Below, in pieces: positions 51,034 to 59,992 of a stretch of 59,992 nucleotides of DNA (positions are counted from its first letter, which is position 1; each line of letters opens with the position of its first letter). Below the pieces are notes generated by a model. That model did no database searches, was not told where the DNA came from, and saw nothing but the letters and a program-made list of their open reading frames with translations. The DNA is from Nostoc mirabile CHAB5784 (lineage in GTDB: Bacteria; Cyanobacteriota; Cyanobacteriia; Cyanobacteriales; Nostocaceae): NCBI RefSeq assembly GCF_020829645.1, contig NZ_JAIVFS010000049.1:1-59992 (forward strand), in the 5' to 3' direction. Made by a program: the position numbers and the translations under genes.

Positions 51034-51687
51034 CTAAATTCTGTAAGAAGTAAGAGTTACACAAGCAGCGATCGCCCAAGCTGCTAGTATGGCAAAACGC
51101 TCTTTTGGTCTGAGAGTAGAATCTATGGGCAATTGCCCGTTGTAACCACGAGTTACCATTGCTGCATAGACTCGCTCTGCCCTGTCTAGACTACGGAGAT
51201 ACAAGGCTCCAATCATGGCAGCACTGGCGTAGCGCAGCCATGCCGCAGTTCCATTCAAACCGCGTAATTGAGCGCTGCGTTGCATCCTCGTCACTTCTGA
51301 GAGCAAGATTTCCATATATTGCCCTGCTAGTAACAAATTTTCTTTTAAAGGTGCTGGTACAGGTAAACCTTTAAGGGCGATACCGAAACTGTGGGGCGGT
51401 AAGGTTAACAAAAAACTATTCATAGTAACCAAACAAATCAGAGAACGAACTAGCAAAAAACTGGCTCGTTCCCATCCCAAGGGCAATGCCAGCAATGACA
51501 AAAAAATCAATTCTGTACCGAGTAATCCTCCCAAGCGGCGAATGGGTACGCGCAACAGCCAAGCCCACAAAAGTGCGATCGCGCCATATACACCTAAGCA
51601 ATACCAAGCATGATGGTTTAATAAAGCTGCTCCCACTACAATCACTAGTGACAACTGCAAACGTAACGGTAAGGAAAGTTTAAGCAT
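51034..51687 (-). CDS. cbiQ: ECF transporter transmembrane protein CbiQ
   Basis: 217 residues, about six helices. The coupling helix with the ARG-type motif appears in RMQRSAQLRGL, and a second short motif in YAAMVTRGYNG, as in CbiQ/EcfT proteins. The start overlaps the end of cbiM by 8 nt, supporting co-translation. Confidence 0.9.
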   Translation of the reverse strand: MLKLSLPLRLQLSLVIVVGAALLNHHAWYCLGVYGAIALLWAWLLRVPIRRLGGLLGTELIFLSLLALPLGWERASFLLVRSLICLVTMNSFLLTLPPHSFGIALKGLPVPAPLKENLLLAGQYMEILLSEVTRMQRSAQLRGLNGTAAWLRYASAAMIGALYLRSLDRAERVYAAMVTRGYNGQLPIDSTLRPKERFAILAAWAIAACVTLTSYRI

Positions 51688-52603
51688 TCTTCGCTTTCAC
51701 TACCTTGGCAATTCCAAAAGCAACAGCAAAGCAAACGGTAGCTCCTACAAGCCCAGCGATACTCGTGCCAATTGGCCCTAAACCCTCAATACCATAGTCA
51801 GCTAAGGGAGTCGGCACAATTACCCGTACTTTCTCGGCTAAGTCGATGAAGCCCGTGTTTTCGGCAACTTTCTCCAAACCATCAGGCCATGCTGAGGCAA
51901 AGAGTGACAGTACTCCTGCAATCAAGAAAATGGTCACAATGGGTACAGACCAACCGCGAAACTCCTGCTGTTCCCCTGGTAATAAATCTGGTCGGGCTGT
52001 GGCTAAATAAGTCAGCACACCCCCAGTAATTATCCCTTCGCCAATGCCAATCAGAATATGCACACCAGTCATAGCTGGTAAAACTATGGCTACGGGTGCA
52101 GTTCCTGAAAGGGCTAACTCAATGGCACAAGCAATAGCAGCTACCACTACACTTACGCCAGCTGCAATGCCAGCAGCCAAAGGTAAGCGCCCTGTAGATC
52201 CCCCAAACAGTCGCTGCAAAGTTTGGGTTAAAACCCAGCCAACCCAAACACCAACTACTCCCATGTTCAAAATATTCGCTCCCAAGGCTGTAATACCACC
52301 ATCAGCAAACAGCACAGCTTGAATAATTAAAACTGTGGCGATACACAACGCTCCTGCCCAAGGGCTGCCCAAAACGATCGCAGCTAAGGTTCCCCCCAAC
52401 AAGTGACCACTAGTACCCCCTGCTACCGGAAAATTGATCATCTGGGCGGCAAAGATAAAGGCGGTGGTTAGCCCCAGTATGGGCGCACGACGGATACCAA
52501 AAGCCTCTTGCGATCGCTCGAAGGCAATAAAGAGTGCTGCTACACTCGCTAAACCAGTAGCCCCTGCCACTGGAAGAGAAACAAATCCATCAGGAATATG
52601 CAT
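51680..52603 (-). CDS. cbiM: Cobalt/nickel ECF transporter substrate component CbiM fused to a PDGLE domain
   Basis: 307 residues. The N-terminal MHIPDG contains the metal-binding His2 and amino terminus, essential in CbiM/NikM. About six to seven helices of the CbiM domain (to about 205) are followed by a C-terminal region with SAWPDGLEKVAENTGF, the CbiN/PDGLE type, with its helix at the end. The fusion is the usual Ni-type NikMN arrangement, so nickel is as likely as cobalt. I find no cobalamin riboswitch in the 676 bp upstream. Confidence 0.9.
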   Translation of the reverse strand: MHIPDGFVSLPVAGATGLASVAALFIAFERSQEAFGIRRAPILGLTTAFIFAAQMINFPVAGGTSGHLLGGTLAAIVLGSPWAGALCIATVLIIQAVLFADGGITALGANILNMGVVGVWVGWVLTQTLQRLFGGSTGRLPLAAGIAAGVSVVVAAIACAIELALSGTAPVAIVLPAMTGVHILIGIGEGIITGGVLTYLATARPDLLPGEQQEFRGWSVPIVTIFLIAGVLSLFASAWPDGLEKVAENTGFIDLAEKVRVIVPTPLADYGIEGLGPIGTSIAGLVGATVCFAVAFGIAKVVKAKNA

Positions 52604-53279
52604 GATCTACCCTGTACAATAGAGGTTTATTTACTCAATACAAGCAATAAAACAAAAGCATTAAATTAATAACAAACAAAATTATCACCTTTTTTGCAAT
52701 GCCCTCTTGGGGGATTTTATGCTGTGACTTTCGAGATATTTACTATCCAATGGCTGCTAAATAGTATACTTATTTCCTATTTTATTAATTTAAGATTTTG
52801 TGAACCAGTACTTAGTAAGTAAGTGCAAATAATTAGAAGCTCGTGTAGTTAGCCTAACGCGCCGAAAACCTTAAATGCTGCGTTACAGTCTCCGTAACCC
52901 ACCTTACAGCTACTATTTTCTCACGAATGATTTCGGATTGGTAAATTAGACCTACTAATACTAAAAAGTCTTCACTTAGTCTGGATAAACTGTATATTTG
53001 CTGACGTAGATAACTTAATCGTACAGTATTGATTGTTTGTATAAAAATATATAATTAATAACATTATACCATAAATTTAAGTGGCTAAATGTAAAGTTTA
53101 GATTAAATTGAGAAAAATATTTTGAATTGAGGCGCGTAAATTACTAAACTTTTCAAAATAGCTAACTCTAAAAAAAGTATTCATCAAATTTTGACGTAAG
53201 CGTTCAGTCAATCAAGCCAGCAGATGTTCGGCTTTGTTTCTCTCGATTTTTACACATCCTCGTTCTGTAATGTGAAATT
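52604..53279. other. Divergent promoter region between cbiM and the glycosyltransferase
   Basis: AT-rich. CCCTCTTGGGGGA at 52701-52713 resembles a short hairpin. A GC-rich repeat fragment GCTGCGTTACAGTCTCCGTA lies near 52877-52896. No B12 box or other riboswitch recognised, and no gene. Confidence 0.4.
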
Positions 53280-54524
53280 ATGAAGACAAACTCATCCCAC
53301 TCGCTGTTAACAGTACCAACTGGGCCACTAAAAATTTTAGAGTTGCCCCCTAACAGTGTGGGTATAAGTAGTGAATCTATCCATCTTTCCCTAGTAATTC
53401 CTACTTATAAAGAACGTGACAACATCAAGAATGTGGTCAGCATATTGAGTCAGTTACTGGATGAATCTATTCCAGGAAACTATGAATTGATTGTGGTAGA
53501 CGATGATAGCCCAGACCGAACTTGGGAAATAGCACAATCCTTGCTCACAGAATATCCGCAGTTGCGGGTGATGCGACGCCAACAGGAACGGGGGCTATCC
53601 TCAGCAGTGATTCGTGGGTGGCAAGCAGCTACCGGGAGTGTGTTGGGGGTGATTGATGGAGATTTGCAGCATCCACCAGAGGTGCTGACGCAACTGTTGC
53701 GTAGTGTTGATCAGGGAGCAGATTTGGCAGTAGCAAGTCGCCATGTGGACGGAGGCGGTGTCAGTAGCTGGAGTGTTGTCAGGCGTGTGTTGTCTCGTGG
53801 CGCTCAGATGTTAGGCTTGGTGATTTTGCCGGGGGTGCTAGGCAGAGTTTCCGACCCCATGAGTGGTTATTTTATGGTACGCCGGAGTGCGATCGCAAAT
53901 GCAACACTTAATCCAGTAGGATATAAAATTCTCCTAGAAGTAATCGGGCGGGGAAAAGTAGACCAAGTTGCCGAAGTTGGGTATGTATTCTGCGAACGCA
54001 AAGAGGGTGAGAGTAAGGTGACATGGAAGCAATATATAGATTACATCCACCACTTGGTACGGTTGCGGTTCTCCACAGGACAGGTAGGACAATTGAGTAG
54101 AAAAGTCAATTTCCCAGTTCGTCGATTCCTGCGCTTTGGGTTGGTTGGCTTTAGTGGGGTATTTGTAGATATGGCAGTGCTTTACTTGCTCAGTGATCCG
54201 ACTACCTTGGCTTGGCCAGTGACGCCCAGCAAAATTATTGCTGGTGAAATTGCAATTTTAAATAATTTCTTCTGGAATGACGCTTGGACATTTGCGGATG
54301 TCAGCGCCAGACAGCAACAATGGCAGCAACGCCTGAAGCGGTTTGTGAAATTCAACGCCATTTGTCTTGCTGGACTGGTATTGAATGTACTGATATTAAA
54401 TTTGGTATTAAATTTTGTTATTCCTAACCGTTATATTGCGAACTTTATAGCGATCGCAGTCGTTACCATCTGGAATTTCTGGATTAATTTGAAACTTAGC
54501 TGGCGCGTCACTGATGTGAAATAA
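53280..54524 (+). CDS. Dolichol-phosphate-mannose-synthase-like glycosyltransferase with GtrA domain
   Basis: 414 residues. The N-terminal GT2 domain (about 35-280) has VIPTYKERDNIKN, VDDDSPDRTW and VIDGDLQHPPEV (DxD-like), typical of DPM1-type enzymes transferring sugar to polyprenyl phosphate. The C-terminal part has four helices of the GtrA family (FLRFGLVGFSGVFVDMAVL, NNFFWNDAWTF), which may flip the lipid-linked sugar. It works plausibly with the next gene, which would use the lipid-linked sugar. Confidence 0.88.
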   Translation: MKTNSSHSLLTVPTGPLKILELPPNSVGISSESIHLSLVIPTYKERDNIKNVVSILSQLLDESIPGNYELIVVDDDSPDRTWEIAQSLLTEYPQLRVMRRQQERGLSSAVIRGWQAATGSVLGVIDGDLQHPPEVLTQLLRSVDQGADLAVASRHVDGGGVSSWSVVRRVLSRGAQMLGLVILPGVLGRVSDPMSGYFMVRRSAIANATLNPVGYKILLEVIGRGKVDQVAEVGYVFCERKEGESKVTWKQYIDYIHHLVRLRFSTGQVGQLSRKVNFPVRRFLRFGLVGFSGVFVDMAVLYLLSDPTTLAWPVTPSKIIAGEIAILNNFFWNDAWTFADVSARQQQWQQRLKRFVKFNAICLAGLVLNVLILNLVLNFVIPNRYIANFIAIAVVTIWNFWINLKLSWRVTDVK

Positions 54525-54626
54525 TCACAACGAGGGATTTGAGATTTTGATTTTTGTTCTTAGACTTTAGAACGAACTCAAATCTAAAACGTCAAATCTA
54601 CAAATCCATTCGTGTGAGGCCCGGCA

Positions 54627-56495
54627 ATGAGAGTTTTTTTCCAAGGTGCATTTTATTTTTACAGAAAAATTATCTCGTTGCTAGCTGTCTATGCTTCCCG
54701 TTTTGTGCCCATAGTAGATGCAAGTTCTACCTCACAACCCAAGCATTGGGATAATTGGCAGGTTCGCCTCCCTCCTTCCTGGCTTCACCCTTTGCTGAAC
54801 TTAATGTGGTTGATCATTGGCATCAGTTTGCGCCTAACCAACTTGACTGCAAAGCCTCCTTGGACTGATGAGTTTGCCACCTTGGTGTTTAGCTTGGGGA
54901 ATACTTTTTTATCAGTACCGCTAGATCAAGCGATCGCACCTGATATCCTATTACAACCACTGCAACCAAACCCGGCGGCTAGTATTGGTGATGTGGTTCA
55001 TAACTTAGCTACACAAGATAGCCATCCACCACTGTATTTTGTGCTGGCTTACCTGTGGATGAAATTATTTTCTAGCGACGGAGGATTAGTATCGCTGTTT
55101 GCAGCGCGATCGCTACCAGCTATAATCGGTGCTGCCTCAATACCGTGTTTTTACGTATTAGGTAGAGTAGCGTTTCGCTCTAACTTGGTGGGGCACTTGA
55201 CTGCTGCCATGATGGCAGTATCACCCTATGGCGTATTTTTAGCACAAGAAGCGCGTCATTACACTTTGGCAATCTTATGGGTAACTGGTTCCCTCACCTG
55301 CTTAGTAATTGCCACACGTCATATTCAAAACCGTACACCTTTACCTATATGGGTAACACTTTTATGGATAGGAATTAATGGTTTAGGTATTGCTTCTCAT
55401 TATTTCTTTACCCTCACCCTCTGCACAGAAGCTGTAGTTTTGATTTTTCTTGGTTGGCTTCAATTGCAAACTAGCAGCAAATTTTCTCTTTTCTTCTCTC
55501 CTCCCTGGCGGCGCATCTATGCCGTTGCTATAGGTACTTGTGTGGCGGGTTTAATTTGGATACCAATCTTGTTAGAGAATAGAAATCGTGATAATTTGAC
55601 CGAGTGGATTCGAGGTTCGCGCGTTGGGCTAGATTGGTTAAGCCCAATTTTTCAAGCTTTAGGAACATTGATTGCAATGATTTCCTTGTTACCAGTTGAA
55701 TCTTCACAGCTATTGGTTGTGATTCCTTCTGGAGTGGTGATGCTGACTTTCTTTATTTGGGCAGTACCAATTTTGCTGCGTGGGATCAAGATTCAACTAC
55801 AGCACCCAGAAAACCGGATTATGATTCAGGTGTTTATGGGAATAGTGATCAGTGCGATCGCTTTATTCTTTATGTTTACGTACTTTTTGGGTATTGACCT
55901 GACTAGGGGTGCTAGATATAACTTTGTTTACTTTCCCGCGATCATTGTTTTACTAGGCGCAAGTCTCGCAGTTTGTTGGAATCCCCCCAAGGAATTGATG
56001 GAAAGAGAACAAGGGAAAAATGGCATAAAAAGCATAGGTAAATGGGGAATAAACGGTAAAAAAGCCGTGATGTTAATTTGGCTAATGGGATTTTTCAGTG
56101 CAGTTACAGTAATCTGCAATCTCGGCTATCAAAAATATTATCGCCCTGACCTGTTTGTGCAACTAATTCAACAAACATCCCCAGTACCAGTACTGATTGC
56201 CACCACCCACAAAACTTATGTACACACTGGGGAAATGATGGGAGTTGCTAGGGAGATTAAACTTGCAAATTCACTCCAAAAACCTCTATTTCTCCTTGCC
56301 CATCAAGACAAAAACCCGAATACTTCCACCATTGCTCTGGAAAATACTTTAAAGAAATTACTACGACCTTTTGACTTGTGGCTGGTAAACTTTCACGCAC
56401 CCGTAGCAGAAGCCGCCAAAACATGCGTTATCTCTGATACTCAATCAATGCCTAGCATAGATGGCTACGAATATAAACTTTATCATTGTCAATAA
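54627..56495 (+). CDS. Glycosyltransferase family 39-like membrane protein
   Basis: 622 residues, about ten to twelve helices, with a first large loop after helix 1. LTNLTAKPPWTDEFATL near residue 75 contains the catalytic acidic pair of the PMT/ArnT class, and DSHPPLYFVLAYLWMKLF is a second family signature. These enzymes use polyprenyl-phosphate sugars and transfer to proteins or lipids on the outer side. It follows the polyprenyl-phosphate glycosyltransferase by 102 bp. Confidence 0.82.
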   Translation: MRVFFQGAFYFYRKIISLLAVYASRFVPIVDASSTSQPKHWDNWQVRLPPSWLHPLLNLMWLIIGISLRLTNLTAKPPWTDEFATLVFSLGNTFLSVPLDQAIAPDILLQPLQPNPAASIGDVVHNLATQDSHPPLYFVLAYLWMKLFSSDGGLVSLFAARSLPAIIGAASIPCFYVLGRVAFRSNLVGHLTAAMMAVSPYGVFLAQEARHYTLAILWVTGSLTCLVIATRHIQNRTPLPIWVTLLWIGINGLGIASHYFFTLTLCTEAVVLIFLGWLQLQTSSKFSLFFSPPWRRIYAVAIGTCVAGLIWIPILLENRNRDNLTEWIRGSRVGLDWLSPIFQALGTLIAMISLLPVESSQLLVVIPSGVVMLTFFIWAVPILLRGIKIQLQHPENRIMIQVFMGIVISAIALFFMFTYFLGIDLTRGARYNFVYFPAIIVLLGASLAVCWNPPKELMEREQGKNGIKSIGKWGINGKKAVMLIWLMGFFSAVTVICNLGYQKYYRPDLFVQLIQQTSPVPVLIATTHKTYVHTGEMMGVAREIKLANSLQKPLFLLAHQDKNPNTSTIALENTLKKLLRPFDLWLVNFHAPVAEAAKTCVISDTQSMPSIDGYEYKLYHCQ

Positions 56496-56601
56496 GCTGG
56501 GGAGTGGGGACTTGTACTGAGCGAAGCCGAAGTAGTGGGGATGCTAACAGTGCATGGGAGTGGAGAAGGCTTAAATCTAAAATTTATAACCTTAATTAAG
56601 C

Positions 56602-57159
56602 CTAATCTAACTCTCTGCGTCCTTCCAATGCCCTTGCCAGGGTCACTTCGTCGGCGTACTCCAAATCACCACCTACAGGCAAACCAAAGGCAATCCGCGT
56701 CACCTTGGTAAATGGTTTCAGTAGCTGACCGATATACAGGGTTGTTGTCTCCCCTTCTACACTCGGACTAATTGCCAGAATAACTTCTTGAGGTTTTTGC
56801 TGATTCACCCGGCGCTGCAAAGCCAGTATAGTCAACTGTTCTGGGCCAATTCCATCAATTGGCGAAATCACCCCACCCAAAACGTGATATTTCCCTTTGT
56901 ATTCGCGGGTTTTTTCTAGCGCAATCACATCACGAGGATCTGCTACGACACAAATAGTATTATTGTCACGGTTGGCATTGCGGCAAATTTCACAAACAGG
57001 TTCAGCAGATAAGTGAAAGCAAACAGAACACAAGCCTATCTGTTTTTTTGCCTCAATCAGCGCTTGTGCCAAAGCTTCTACTTCTGCTTCTGGTCGCTTC
57101 AAAATATGCAAAGCCAGTCGTTGGGCAGATTTGGGGCCAACTCCCGGTAGGCGTTGCAA
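56602..57159 (-). CDS. recR: Recombination protein RecR
   Basis: 185 residues from TTG 57159 (QRLPGVGPKSAQRLALHI, the helix-hairpin-helix). The C4 zinc finger CSVCFHLSAEPVCEICRN and the Toprim domain (ICVVADPRDVIALEKTREY, VILAISPSVEGETTTLYI) are complete. RecR works with RecF and RecO at gaps. Homologues commonly have about 15 more N-terminal residues; the matching sequence (TTVYARPLARLIEQ) is encoded in frame upstream to 57201 but without any ATG, GTG or TTG before the stop at 57222. Confidence 0.92.
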   Translation of the reverse strand: MQRLPGVGPKSAQRLALHILKRPEAEVEALAQALIEAKKQIGLCSVCFHLSAEPVCEICRNANRDNNTICVVADPRDVIALEKTREYKGKYHVLGGVISPIDGIGPEQLTILALQRRVNQQKPQEVILAISPSVEGETTTLYIGQLLKPFTKVTRIAFGLPVGGDLEYADEVTLARALEGRRELD

Positions 57160-57428
57160 TTGCTCAATTAACCGTGCTAAAGGGCGTGCGTAAACCGTTG
57201 TCTTATCTCCAGAATGTTTTTACCTTAACTATGATGACATTCCTACAGAATTTTGGAAGGAAGCGTTTTTGATTTAGTGATGAATCGCGTCTATAGACAC
57301 AATTCATCCGGTTTTATGGTTTTACAGCAGATTTCAAGTTGATGAAGTACACAATATAGGTCTCAAAGTTAGGTAGAAAGCCTGTTTTCCTTCTGACTTC
57401 TGACTCCTGAATTCTAAATTCTGCTTAG

Positions 57429-57612
57429 GACTTACGCACAGGTAACGGAAAATCGAACCACTCCAGACACAGAGAAGCCAGTGCGCCCTTGCGGTTAAGA
57501 GACTTGTTCGCGCAGCGTCTCCCCGAATCCCAAAGGGAGAGGCTAACGCCAAGGGAGAAGCAACTGGCGCGACACGGAGAAATAAGAGTTTGAGAGGTAT
57601 TTTGCGTAAGTT
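57429..57612. mobile_element. MITE-like element between recR and the HIT gene
   Basis: GACTTACGCA at 57429-57438 faces TGCGTAAGTT at 57603-57612. Inside are GCCAGTGCGCCCTTGCGGTT and AACTGGCGCGACAC, shared with the 4627-4797 element, and GTTCGCGCAGCGTCTCC, a palindromic-repeat class. The rest of 57205-57620 is non-coding. Confidence 0.5.
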
Positions 57613-57620
57613 CTGCTGTA

Positions 57621-57971
57621 TCAACCAGGCGGCCAGTTCAACTGCCGTCCTCCTAAAATATGCAGATGTAAGTGGTAGACTGTCTGCCCACCATCATCAC
57701 CGGTGTTGATGACAACTCGATAACCGTTTTCTAGTCCAGCTTCTTTTGCAACACGTTTGGCGGTTAACAAAAGATGCCCCAACAAAGCATGATCTTGAGA
57801 TTCAGCATCAGCTAGTGTGGGAATGGGTTTTTTGGGAATGACGAGGATGTGAACTGGGGCTTGGGGATGGATGTCTTTGAATGCTAAGGCTAAATCATCC
57901 TCATAAACAATATCAACGGGAATTTCCCGGCGAATGATTTTGCTGAAAATCGTTTCTGTAGTTTCACTCAT
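57621..57971 (-). CDS. HIT family nucleotide hydrolase
   Basis: 116 residues, histidine-triad protein of the HINT branch. The catalytic triad HLHLHIL begins at residue 100 (H100, H102, H104). The N-terminus (ETIFSKIIRREIPVDIVYED) and VHILVIPKKPIPTL are typical. It hydrolyses purine nucleoside phosphoramidates. The ATG is at 57971. Confidence 0.93.
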   Translation of the reverse strand: MSETTETIFSKIIRREIPVDIVYEDDLALAFKDIHPQAPVHILVIPKKPIPTLADAESQDHALLGHLLLTAKRVAKEAGLENGYRVVINTGDDGGQTVYHLHLHILGGRQLNWPPG

Positions 57972-58173
57972 ACCAATCTACCTAATCATCTGCTAGAGAT
58001 TTTAAAGGTTTACTGTAGCGACTAGATCATTCACACAAAAAACTTTTGCAAGAGTTCTTATCATTAGAAGTGCATAGAAGCAAAGCGGTGATGGGGTTGC
58101 AGTCTTCTCTTAAAGGGAGACGCTAAGAGCGATCGCGGTTAACTTATAATCAAAATAACTTGCCTTTAAGAGA

Positions 58174-58953
58174 TTGACTTTCATGACATATATCTCCCCA
58201 AAAACCCTCACATTTGAAAATTTTCTTTCCCAATACCGAGATAATCCCCGCTATGAATTAGCAGACGGAGAACTAATTGATATGGAACCCACTGGCCCAC
58301 ACGAAACGGTAAGTGGCAAACTTGCAACCCAAGTTGGGATCTACCTTGTTGCAGAACAACTCCCCTGGTTTATTCTTCGCACTTGTTTAATTTATCCCTT
58401 TGCAGATACAGCTACAGCTCGTCGTCCTGATGTTGTAGTTCTTGATGAAACCGTTCTTGACTGTGAACCACAATGTGAGCGAGAACCCGTAATTACAGCT
58501 GACTTTTCACGGGAAGTCCTCAAGCCCCAAAAAAACGTGACTTTTTCCACAGGCTAATTCTCAATAGCTTTAAGTTAATGAAAATAGCTAACGAAAAAAT
58601 CAGGGCTTGGAAAACCCTCAAAATGGGCTTTTCCACATACCGTGAAAAGTCAGGTAATTACAGTGGGACGCTCAATTAAATTGGTGGTGGAAGTCGTTAG
58701 CACCAACTGGGAAACCGACTATGCACGGAAAGTTGAAGAATATGCACTTTTAGGCATTCCTGAATATTGGATTGTAGATTATCGAGGATTGGGCGGTGTA
58801 GCATTTATTGGTAAACCTAAACAACCTACATTCACTATTTGTCAATTAGTTGAAAACACCTATATTCAACAACAATACCGACTAAATCAAGCAATTAATT
58901 CGCCGCTTTTCCCTGGCTTGCAACTTCGCTTAGATGATATTCTGCCTCGTTAA
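58174..58953 (+). pseudogene. Uma2 family gene split by a MITE
   Basis: The first frame (58174-58557) has TFENFLSQYRDNPRYELADG, RRPDVVVLDETVL and EREPVIT, and is then cut by the MITE at 58499. The second part (from 58664, GRSIKLVVEVVSTNWETDYA, YWIVDYRGLG) completes the family. Removing the 155-bp MITE and one 10-bp target copy restores EREPVITVGRSIKLVVEVVS without any change of frame. The insertion length (165 bp including the target duplication) is divisible by three, but stop codons inside it end translation. Confidence 0.88.
58499..58653. mobile_element. 155-bp MITE with 14-bp inverted ends and 10-bp target duplication
   Basis: The ends CTGACTTTTCACGG and CCGTGAAAAGTCAG are perfectly inverted. 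GTAATTACAG stands at both sides (58489-58498 and 58654-58663). A perfect target copy implies a recent insertion. Non-coding, so it needs a transposase elsewhere. Confidence 0.9.
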
Positions 58954-59256
58954 ATGCATGAGAAAGTTGAGGTGCGATCGCATGAAGCAAGAGTATGATT
59001 ATTAAGGGTGTGTTGCCTGCTTTAACCCTATCACCAGCAGTGCGTAGACGTAAAGCGGCGAATCAAAAGAAATCGCTTATATGAGAGTTATATAGCAATT
59101 TTGGCAGCGAGAAGCCGTAATAATGCCCTTGACGATCGCCTTGATTAGGAAATGAAATAACCTGTAGAAATGCAATTCAGATTTTGGGAAACCCGATCAG
59201 AGAACTGGGCAATAGAGCTAAAATTGATTTATATAGCTAGATAAGAGAATTTAAAG
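58954..59256. other. Intergenic region upstream of the AbrB/PIN pair
   Basis: One GCGATCGC-like site near 58976 and a GC-rich repeat fragment (GCGTAGACGTAAAGCGGCG at 59042). No gene, hairpin or promoter could be assigned with confidence. Confidence 0.4.
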
Positions 59257-59472
59257 ATGTTGAATGCGGTAGAGTTTCAAGCAAAAATTCAAAATGGGTT
59301 AATTCAGATTCCTGATGAGTACAAACAAGAATTTGGAGAAGGAGATGATATTAAAGTAATTATTTTGGTGAAGAAAAAATCATTTTCAAAAAAAGACATA
59401 ATTGATGAGTTGACTGAAAATCCCGTTCAAGTGAATGGTGTACTCAGCCGTGAAGAAATTTACAGTCTCTAG
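59257..59472 (+). CDS. AbrB/VapB-like antitoxin
   Basis: 71 residues: FQAKIQNGLIQIPDEYKQEF is the swapped-hairpin AbrB strand pattern, followed by GDDIKVIILVKKK and an acidic helical tail. It precedes the PIN toxin by 2 bp, so the pair is one operon. Intact. Confidence 0.78.
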   Translation: MLNAVEFQAKIQNGLIQIPDEYKQEFGEGDDIKVIILVKKKSFSKKDIIDELTENPVQVNGVLSREEIYSL

Positions 59473-59474
59473 TT

Positions 59475-59897
59475 ATGGCTGATAATAGATATTTTATTGA
59501 TACAAATGTTTGGCTCTATCGTTTATTTGATGACAAAAAGATAGAAGTGGCAGAAAGAGACAGAAAACGTAATATTGCTATTTCAATTACGTCAAATGAA
59601 GGAATAATTATCAGTACGCAGGTTGTGAATGAGGTTTGTGCTAATTTGCTGAAAAAAGCAGCTTTTAACGAAGAGCAAATCAAAGCTGTGATTCAGTCGC
59701 TTTACCGTCGCTGTACTGTGGTAGAGTTCAATTTGAATATTTTTGAATCTGCATCGGATATCCGCAGTCGATATAATTTCTCTTTTTGGGATGGTTTAAT
59801 TGTTGCTTGTGCGCTGTCGGCAAGAGCAAGTATTCTTTATTCTGAAGATATGCAGGATGGGTTAATACTGGAGTTTAGACTAAGCTATACAAAATGA
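59475..59897 (+). CDS. PIN-domain ribonuclease toxin, VapC-like
   Basis: 140 residues. Conserved acidic residues: D9 in YFIDTNVWLYRL, E in VVNEVCANLL, D in FWDGLIVACAL and D in LYSEDMQDG; together these make the Mg2+-binding site of PIN nucleases. It is an intact toxin with an adjacent antitoxin, unlike several decayed pairs earlier in the window. Confidence 0.88.
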   Translation: MADNRYFIDTNVWLYRLFDDKKIEVAERDRKRNIAISITSNEGIIISTQVVNEVCANLLKKAAFNEEQIKAVIQSLYRRCTVVEFNLNIFESASDIRSRYNFSFWDGLIVACALSARASILYSEDMQDGLILEFRLSYTK

Positions 59898-59992
59898 CCC
59901 AGCAGGGCTGAGTTAATCAGAGACTTAGCAAAAGTATGAATAATCTAAGGTATTAAACAGCAACAGATGCTTCTTTACGTGGTGGAGTTACT

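Noticed and set aside
54554..54754. 66-residue ORF overlapping the start of the GT39-like gene
   Set aside because: Out-of-frame shadow; the GT39-like frame from 54627 has clear membrane and catalytic features.
57334..57624. Minus-strand 96-residue ORF
   Set aside because: Spans MITE-like repeats and has frame content typical of repeat DNA.

Overview
The window looks like chromosomal DNA of a filamentous, probably heterocyst-forming cyanobacterium of the Nostoc/Anabaena group. Evidence seen in the sequence: frequent GCGATCGC (HIP1) octamers, runs of heptanucleotide repeats (AATTTTG, CCCCACT, CATAGGG, CAATGAC, ATTACGA), NDH-1 subunits of the cyanobacterial type, an RbcR-type LysR regulator and a CRP-family protein matching DevH. 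From memory, the order devH - rbcR - nnrU - thioredoxin - ndhF1 - ndhD1 is that of Anabaena/Nostoc PCC 7120. No rRNA, tRNA or CRISPR array was recognised.

Layout. 0-2.3 kb: HAD phosphatase and a DALR-domain protein carrying repeat insertions. 2.3-3.3 kb: devH behind a GTA-N8-TAC (NtcA-type) site. 3.3-9.2 kb: a leftward cluster of a zinc-ribbon Ser/Thr kinase and three membrane-anchored substrate-binding-like proteins that share the N-terminus MSQKNET. 9.4-20.5 kb: rbcR, nnrU, thioredoxin, ndhF1 and ndhD1; the two ndh genes are split by about 4.3 kb of MITEs, toxin-antitoxin (TA) genes and degenerate secreted proteins. 20.6-27 kb: a decaying accessory island with a DUF4351/Rpn nuclease, Uma2, BrnTA, remnants of MazF and ParE toxins, DUF29 and DUF433/DUF5615. 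Partial duplication of the ndhD 3' end brackets the Rpn genes.

27-41.5 kb: phosphoglucomutase, a PD-(D/E)XK nuclease, a secreted papain-fold toxin (Tox-PL-2-like) followed by two duplicated two-domain proteins that are probably its immunity proteins, a transposase remnant, a beta-propeller/transglutaminase protein, a Ca2+-type P-ATPase, recF and mgtC. 41.5-50 kb: a PEP-synthase-like protein, a frameshifted TnpB element, a baeRF protein, a DUF1361 membrane protein, and a lipoprotein with a 42-bp tandem repeat upstream. 50-60 kb: a cbiMQO cobalt/nickel ECF transporter, two membrane glycosyltransferase genes, recR, a HIT protein, a uma2 gene split by a MITE with an exact 10-bp target duplication, and an intact AbrB/PIN pair.

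Main themes. (1) A toxin/duplicated-immunity locus at 29.9-32.7 kb. (2) A kinase/substrate-binding-protein cluster without transporter subunits at 3.3-9.1 kb. (3) Repeated decay of TA modules in which the antitoxin stays intact and the toxin is cut off just after, or exactly at, its start codon. (4) Small palindromes and MITEs inserted in frame inside genes (DALR protein, Rpn nuclease, recF, uma2).
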